Shown here in pieces: positions 58,238-64,000 of a stretch of 64,000 nt of DNA. The stretch is from Zeugodacus cucurbitae (Eukaryota > Arthropoda > Insecta > Diptera > Tephritidae). The stretch covers positions 46,514,501-46,578,500 of the forward strand of contig NC_071671.1 in assembly GCF_028554725.1 (NCBI RefSeq), given 5' to 3'. Below the pieces are notes generated by a model that had not been told where the DNA came from, searched no databases, and saw only the letters and a list, made by a program, of their open reading frames with translations. The position numbers and the translations under genes were made by a program. Every line of letters starts with the position of its first letter. Positions within the stretch are counted from its first letter, which is position 1.

Positions 58238-59303
58238 CCAATAATACTCGTACATCTATACATATGTTCGTATATACGCTTATCTACACAAAACTATCAA
58301 AATTCCGTACATACCTTCATTTAATATCGCAGTTGTAAAACAATAAACATTTTAGTTTCACATACGACTTGTGGACTCTTGCACTCGACACTGGAAGACA
58401 CACACACATTCAAATAAACATACTCAAACAGATATTCTCGCATCTGTGCGCTAAGTCGTGGCACGCGATCTTCCACAATTGCAAAGGCAGACGCCATCGC
58501 AAGCTGTAAAATTGCAGCAATAATTGTGCAGAGCATAGTGGAATAGTGCATGTACTTGTCGAAAAGAAAGCGAAAAAGAATTAAGCAACTAAAATACAAT
58601 GGCAATAATACACGTAATCATAAAAATACGGCAGAAGAACAGGTGTATATGAGCGAGACATGACATTGAAGAAACGTATTGAATACATACAGCGCGACAC
58701 TTGTGTCAGTAGCAAGGATATAGCAAAATATTACCAACTCTATAAACAACAACAAAAACAGTAACATATTCTCTTCGACAATTACCGTCAAGCGACGCTG
58801 GTGGCGTCACAATAACGCAAGTCTCCGCGGTAAAATTCCGAAACAGCAATTTTATGAGCCACCTGTCGCCTGGAAAGTCATGTCGATGTACTCTAATAAT
58901 AACAACAGGAAAATCCATATACTCATATACATATCTGGATATAAAGATGACGAAAATAAGGGTATAACGAACGTTTCATTAAAGCTTCAAACTTATATAT
59001 GTATACATGATATAAATAAATACATATCAAATTCGAGCCAGTCAGAAACTATTCATATTTTTCATAGAAATAATTATATGTGCATGAACATTTCGCAAAA
59101 AAAGACTAGAAAATTGCAAAATGTTTCTGGTTATGCAGGTTTGTTATTACTATTATATACGATATAAAAACAAAACATTAAAAAATTAACATGCTTTTTT
59201 TTAAGAATAAAACATAATTTAATTTTAGACTATAGTAAATATTTATATGTGCATTTTACAATTTTTACAAGCAAATCCTATACATCTGAAAGAAATGTTT
59301 ATT
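58238..59303. other. non-coding DNA with one small secreted-type ORF
   Basis: AT-rich, with no firm gene. The - strand frame ending at 58321 is described separately. A + strand frame at 58880-59167 has no recognisable domain. Confidence 0.4.
58321..58551 (-). CDS. candidate small secreted peptide (weak)
   Basis: From an internal Met (about 58551) the - strand frame reads MHYSTMLCTIIAAILQLAMA followed by SAFA, a good signal-peptide shape: short polar start, about 15 hydrophobic residues, small residues before a likely cleavage. Then comes an exposed stretch with VEDRVPRLSAQMREYLFEY and three Cys in about 20 residues (LNVCVSSSVECKSPQVVCE). The GC content is slightly above its surroundings. I recognise no family, see no clear promoter or polyadenylation signal, and a chance frame is quite possible. 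Confidence 0.18.
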   Translation of the reverse strand: MHYSTMLCTIIAAILQLAMASAFAIVEDRVPRLSAQMREYLFEYVYLNVCVSSSVECKSPQVVCETKMFIVLQLRY

Positions 59304-59926
59304 TTAATAGTCAGGAGCATTGCCCTTACATTTTAAAGCTAAATTAAGCCGCTTTATCAGAGAATTAACTAATGACTGTAGAATAGTTGTGTAAAAATTG
59401 GCAAATTCAGTCTCAAACTGCTTTCCGATTTAGGTCGTTAAAGATGTTCTTCGTGTGAATTGCAGCGATATCCTGCTGATATGTCCAGTTATATGCCACA
59501 AATATCCAGCAAATTTTATTAACTTGCTGTCCAAAAGATCTACATAAATAGTAGCATTCATTTCAGTGGATATAAAACTTAGTGCTAATCTCTCCAATAT
59601 TTCTTGCACTGATCTGATCCGACCAAATTTATTCTTTTTTCGTGACTAAAGACTATATTTTATCACTTACCGGCCCATAGTGGGTATTTATTTGCAAACC
59701 TCAAATGTGCTTTATTGTGCCTTTCTTTAGCGTTGGTTTAGGTACCATGGAGGTGTGTTGAGAGACTGATTTTTATGTAAATTGAAAAAATTATATTTAT
59801 TATGATTTGCAGTCTTAACTTGGTCCTTATTTGACCGCTACTTATCGAATTCGCAACTGCTAGCTGTCGGCTCATCATCATTCTTTTGCACCGATTATCA
59901 ATGTTGTTTCCCGTCCGCTGCGTCAC
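59304..59926 (-). pseudogene. Tc1-like transposase remnant
   Basis: A decayed transposase spread over several - strand frames. The N-terminal part (59926-59738) reads TQRTGNNIDNRCKRMMMSRQ then SISSGQIRTKLRL, the region after the helix-turn-helix. A middle piece reads KERHNKAHLRFANKYP. A catalytic-domain piece has NWTYQQDIAAIHTKNIFNDL, matching the (F/Y)QQDNAxxHT block with the second catalytic Asp. The C-terminus reads LVNSLIKRLNLALKCKGNAP then Asp-Tyr-stop, matching the usual KGGxTxY-type ending. Stops and frameshifts separate the pieces. Terminal repeats were not located. Confidence 0.78.
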
Positions 59927-61950
59927 ACTTTTCCATAAGAAGTGGGGTTTCTAAGAAGTTTTTATGCATTTCTATGATTATTTTTTGTTACTTGGCTGAC
60001 AAACTAGTACCACGAGGCACTTTAGGCTTAAAGTTAAATGAATCTGAGCACAACTCTTTAATAATTCATTAAATTAATAAAACTTGAATAATTTTACAAA
60101 GAAATTGTTACGCAAAAAGATTTTGCCGCTACACTATCAGCAAAAAAGACCAGCTAAACTGATTTTGCACATATAAATATTTATTATACAATACCCATTC
60201 TTAATGTAACGGTACGTTGCATAGTTATGGCATCATATCAACCTTTTATTCTACATTTAGCGAAATTCAAAAAATAACATTGAAAAAGAAATGTAAACAA
60301 CAACAAAAATTCACATATAAATATTTGAATGAGTTATTTACTATAAAATATAATTTTAAAACCAGGGAATCACTATAGTGCTATACATATGTAACTACAA
60401 TATAAATGTTACTGTGGAATAAATTATCATTGCCAAAAGCCTGTGAATATTTTGCTATTATTGAAAGCGTTATATCCATCTTGAAAGCACTTTATACCAA
60501 CCGCACATAATTTTTTCGTTCAAGAATCCCACTTCTGCCGACCATTGTGACCGCTTAATGTCATATCTTTTGTTAAATGGTCTAACCGTTTCCGCTATTT
60601 TAAAGTACCTGTCATTTGTGTAGATAAATGTTTAAATATTTCACGTGGCTAAGTATCTTCATTGTAGACAAACTGCGTTATATTTATTGTGTATTTCGGC
60701 GCTTTTTGCCCTTGTCAAAATTGGAAACGGAAATTGTGGCATTCGGTACTTGACTAATGTGAGAAAAGTCTGCTTAGCAAAATGATTTTAGGCAAATGAA
60801 TGAATGAATGTATGCCCGTTAGCCTCTTCACAAACTAATGTCCCGCTTTAAAATTTACAGAAAACCTGTATGAATGAATAGATTTGTTTAAACAAAAAAT
60901 AAATATTTTTGTGTTCGCACAAACTGATTACGCTACATTAACCCACTGTCATTTAGGTTGAATGAAGTTGGTAAGGGAGTTTCAAAGTAATCATAAAGAA
61001 ACATGTTTAATTCTTAGTGTAAATGGGTTAAAAATCTCGTTGTGCTTGAGAAGTCAATGGTTAACGGGCACTTCAGGAGAAATGCAAAGCTTTTTATAGT
61101 GAAATATATATACAAAAACCAACCTCACCTAAAAGAAACTAGTGCTTAGTAGTACATACTTGTATACATTTTTATCGATGTCTTAGTTCAATAATCTCTG
61201 TAGACTTGTATAAAATGTGGTATATTTAACACAAAAAAAAAACAAAACAATATATAACGTAATATGACCATAGTTAAATTCTGTATATCATCTTTATCGT
61301 TTAAAGTTTAGTGTTATTCATTAAATTCACTTCTTTATGGTTCTTTCGGTCACTCAGTAATTTGAAGGGTCTATTTTTATTGCCATTCATTCAGTATTGA
61401 CTCACTATCTTCTTTAAATTTCTTTCGCTCTTTTGTTATGCAATATCTATATCTGCTAAATAGCCACTTTTCAGTCTTCGATGATTCTCAAAAAGAAATG
61501 CAAAAGTATGTTTATTACCACTTAAAATTTAAAAAAAAATTTCAAAAAATATTTTCAGTTTTTGACATTTTCATTGTGTCAAGAAGTAGTTATAAATATA
61601 CATAAATATTTACAATTTCGCAGTCTTCAGACCATTAGAAGGCATTGAACTCTTAAACTTGACCTAATTTTGTATTTCTATACAAATCTAAACTGATTCA
61701 TCAATACCAATATTTATGACATCACAAGGTAACAAAAGCAAGTTTAGCTTTATATAAAATTCTTATTTTCGTGTGTACGTATGTCACTGAACTCGTTCTA
61801 AACGACTGGACATTTGATTTCATACTTTGTTTAATATCCTAATAGCTTGAAAAATCATGGAGAACAACGCTAGTGTATATATAAATATGCATCCATATAA
61901 AGTTAATTAGCCTTATAGCGTTTTTAGACAGGTGCTAATTGATTAATGAA
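59927..61950 (+). other. intron-like non-coding DNA
   Basis: No supported gene or clear repeat. Confidence 0.5.
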
Positions 61951-62141
61951 CCGGCCTCTGCTCGATTGAAACGTACGATATATGTACGTTCTTTGTCTGC
62001 GATTGGCTGAATTTTTTGATAAAAAAAAGCTATGGTAGATGTCACTGCTAAAAAATACGAATCTGCTCATGAAACTTACCAACTTCTTATGAAAAGCAAA
62101 AACAAAAATGTATAACAGCTGATCGGTTATCGAGTAGCCGG
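61951..62141 (-). mobile_element. ~190-bp MITE, copy 2
   Basis: This is the inverse-orientation relative of 26449-26635. Its ends are CCGGCCTCTGCTCGATTGAA and, read inward from the right, CCGGCTACTCGATAACC, with GAAACTTACCAACTTCTTAT inside (the inverse of the shared internal block). The rest of the interior is diverged. Non-coding. Confidence 0.6.
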
Positions 62142-62190
62142 CAGTATAAAGGGCAAAAAGGGTTGCTCAATAAAAATTTTAATTGATCAA

Positions 62191-62356
62191 TTAATTTGAC
62201 AGTCTAAAAACGCAATTACCATCTTACTGAAGCTTGGTTTGTAGATTGAATTATATATTTGCGAATACGACGGTTAATTTGACGGTCTAAAAACGCAATT
62301 ACCATCTTACTGAAGCTTGGTTTGTAGATTGAATTATATATTTGCGAATACGACGG
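62191..62356 (+). repeat. exact 83-bp tandem duplication
   Basis: Two adjacent 83-bp units, 62191-62273 and 62274-62356, differ at a single base (GACAGTC versus GACGGTC). They start TTAATTTGAC and end GCGAATACGACGG. Near-identity indicates a recent duplication. Not coding. Confidence 0.93.
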
Positions 62357-63800
62357 TTAATTATTTTTCAAAATTTTTTATAAAGTTAAAAATAAAGCGG
62401 GAATCAATATAAATGGTTGAAACCTTTCTTGCCTACTTTGACACCACCACTGCAGTGACCATACCCACGGCAGTCGTGTATACATAATCGGATCGGACCC
62501 AGATAAGAATCAACTCAAGTGTATCAGCTCGACAGTATTCCTTAAAATGTTTGGAATTTTTTATAAATTCATGTTCGTTTGGTTGTATAGTTTGTTTTTG
62601 TGGTAAGATGAAAAAGGAAAATCAACTACTCATTGACGATCGGTTAATCTCGAAAAGATGACAAAATTAGTTTTAATAATATTAATTCTAGATAAATCAG
62701 ACTGATTTCTTAAAACACGTGGATCAATAAGAGAAATTCCAAAAAAATTATAATTATAAATAATAAAATTTCAGTACACAGACAACTCAACTAAATATTT
62801 AATAATTTAAATTTGCTGATCACTACTAAAAAAAACCTACCAAGAAAATTGCCGTACATTACCAAAATAAAATATAAAAGTGTGAACCACAAAAATAATT
62901 GTATAAATAAGCTCCGAGAAGTACAGGAAGAAGAAATATTACAAACCGAAATCCCCCAAAAAATTACCGTAAAATGCACGTGCATTAAGCACAAACACTG
63001 TAATGGTCAGTTGAAAACTCGAGCGTAGAAAAAGCAACTGACCAACAATAGACAAACACACAAATAAAATACGAATATATAACAGTACTGAGCTGAGAAA
63101 CTATTCATACCAACAAAGCGTCACAGCCAAAACTTGCAACGAGACACAATTGCGTGAAAAATTTAGTTGACGGAGTAAAATGTTGCATTTTTATTCGGAA
63201 AATTTGCTCAGACCCCGCGATTTCTTTCAATTACAAATGCACCGTGAAATTTTTCGAATTACTCCATTGCTGTTGTAAAATTTGGTGTGCATTTATTAGC
63301 GACTCCGCAGTGACGTTTGACTGAACAAAGCGCCAAATCATTTGTAAACAAAGTAAGTAAATTCGACTCAGTAAGAGAAGTAAATATATATCAAAAGTGT
63401 GTGCATTGCAATGCGGCACAAATGTTTGACCATACAAAATTGTGGCGCTACAAATTTGGGCCCACCTGAATGCTGTGCTGAGAAATTGCTCCACTTTTTC
63501 AATCAACTTTGAACTGAATGTGTATACAAGCAGACTTACAAGTGTGTATAGTTTTCATTTAGTGAGTTTTATAGTGAATTTTTGCTGTGTGAAATATAGC
63601 CATTAGTCATAGTTGTTAGCGAAAGATTTATTGCTGAAATTTGCATTCATTTGTAAGTTTCTATTTATCACATAAAAATTCGTAATATTCCAAATTAAAT
63701 TTTCCACGTTAACCAAAGAATTGGTCACTAAAATTTGCTTTATCATTTTGAAATAGTTTTATTTAGAAAGAATTATTATTTTTTATTAATATCTTAAATA
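62357..63800 (+). other. non-coding DNA
   Basis: No supported gene. GTAAGT occurs at 63354-63359 and 63653-63658 without adjoining coding sequence. An untranslated exon cannot be excluded but nothing positively supports one. Confidence 0.45.
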
Positions 63801-64000
63801 AACAAGTAAGGAAATGCTAAGTTCGGGTGTAACCGAACATTTTATCCTCTCGCAATTTTTGAAGAAATTTTATTAAGATAATCCACAAATTTACCCATAA
63901 ATTCGGCGAAAATCGTCATATATAGATATGAGGGCTGAGGTAATTTCTTAACCAATACATATATGCGGAATAAAGCCCAACAAATTTTGGAAAAACCTCT
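63801..64000 (+). repeat. second copy of the AACAAGTAAGG dispersed repeat, cut by the window end
   Basis: Starts AACAAGTAAGGAAATGCTAA and continues GTTCGGGTGTAACCGAACAT then TTTATCCTCTCGCAATTTTT, matching the left end of the copy at 55946-57151 in the same orientation. The remainder is outside the window. Confidence 0.85.

Noticed and set aside
61118..61137. - strand TTTCTTTTAG/GTGAGG as a ratchet point
   Set aside because: The pyrimidine tract is very short, the donor is not GTAAGT, and no - strand host gene is known here.
1..64000. CRISPR arrays, rRNA genes, bacterial-type operons, viral genes
   Set aside because: No regularly spaced short direct repeats with unique spacers, no rRNA-like sequence and no recognisable viral structural or replication genes were seen.

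Overview
The window looks like a stretch of a schizophoran fly genome, most likely a true fruit fly (Tephritidae). It is AT-rich and intron-like, with CAA/CAG-rich leader sequence and many TATGTA/CATACA microsatellites. It carries a dense load of Tc1/mariner, pogo, piggyBac-like and RTE-type elements, and a well-known type of fly dispersed repeat beginning AACAAGTAAGGAA. The taxon is inferred from repeat families and style, not from any host gene I could name. Nothing bacterial is present: no operons, CRISPR, rRNA or tRNA.

The only convincing host coding sequence is one 1286-bp exon on the + strand (21592-22877). It encodes 428 residues of a protein I do not recognise. It opens with a well-supported ATG, after a long A-rich leader and an in-frame upstream TGA, and ends at a GTAAGT donor. 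About 4.2 kb downstream, at 27102/27103, a long pyrimidine tract ending TAG is followed directly by GTAAGT. That is the form of a recursive splice site (ratchet point, zero-length exon), which fits a very long intron filling the rest of the window. No downstream exon could be recognised.

The rest is a catalogue of transposable elements, many with exact ends. Region by region: a decayed mariner (2094-3241); a deleted mariner of the GYEAPSYSTV type (7628-8309); a 5'-truncated RTE retrotransposon (8728-10588); a second mariner remnant (about 14760-15050); a 2.3-kb DNA transposon with a PIN/FEN1-like nuclease-type ORF and mirrored ~140-bp repeat arrays (16931-19261); a rearranged RTE copy (19815-20620); the host exon; a ~190-bp MITE (26449-26635); a pogo-like element (29803-31753); an RTE copy lacking its 3' end (34075-35158); a second deleted GYEAPSYSTV mariner (41628-42215); a full-length RTE with a single nonsense codon (43600-46864); a possible solo LTR (about 51785-52058); a Tc1-like element (52768-53735); a 1.2-kb dispersed repeat (55946-57151); a piggyBac-like MITE (57715-58233); a Tc1-like remnant (59304-59926); a second copy of the ~190-bp MITE (61951-62141); and another copy of the dispersed repeat running off the end (63801-64000).

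All eleven elements with substantial recognisable transposase or reverse-transcriptase sequence read on the - strand, opposite to the host exon. That is what would be expected if the window were mostly intron of one + strand gene and sense insertions were selected against. The two RTE copies at 8.7 kb and 43.6 kb are nearly identical, so that family was active recently. The least familiar element is the nuclease-bearing transposon at 16931-19261.
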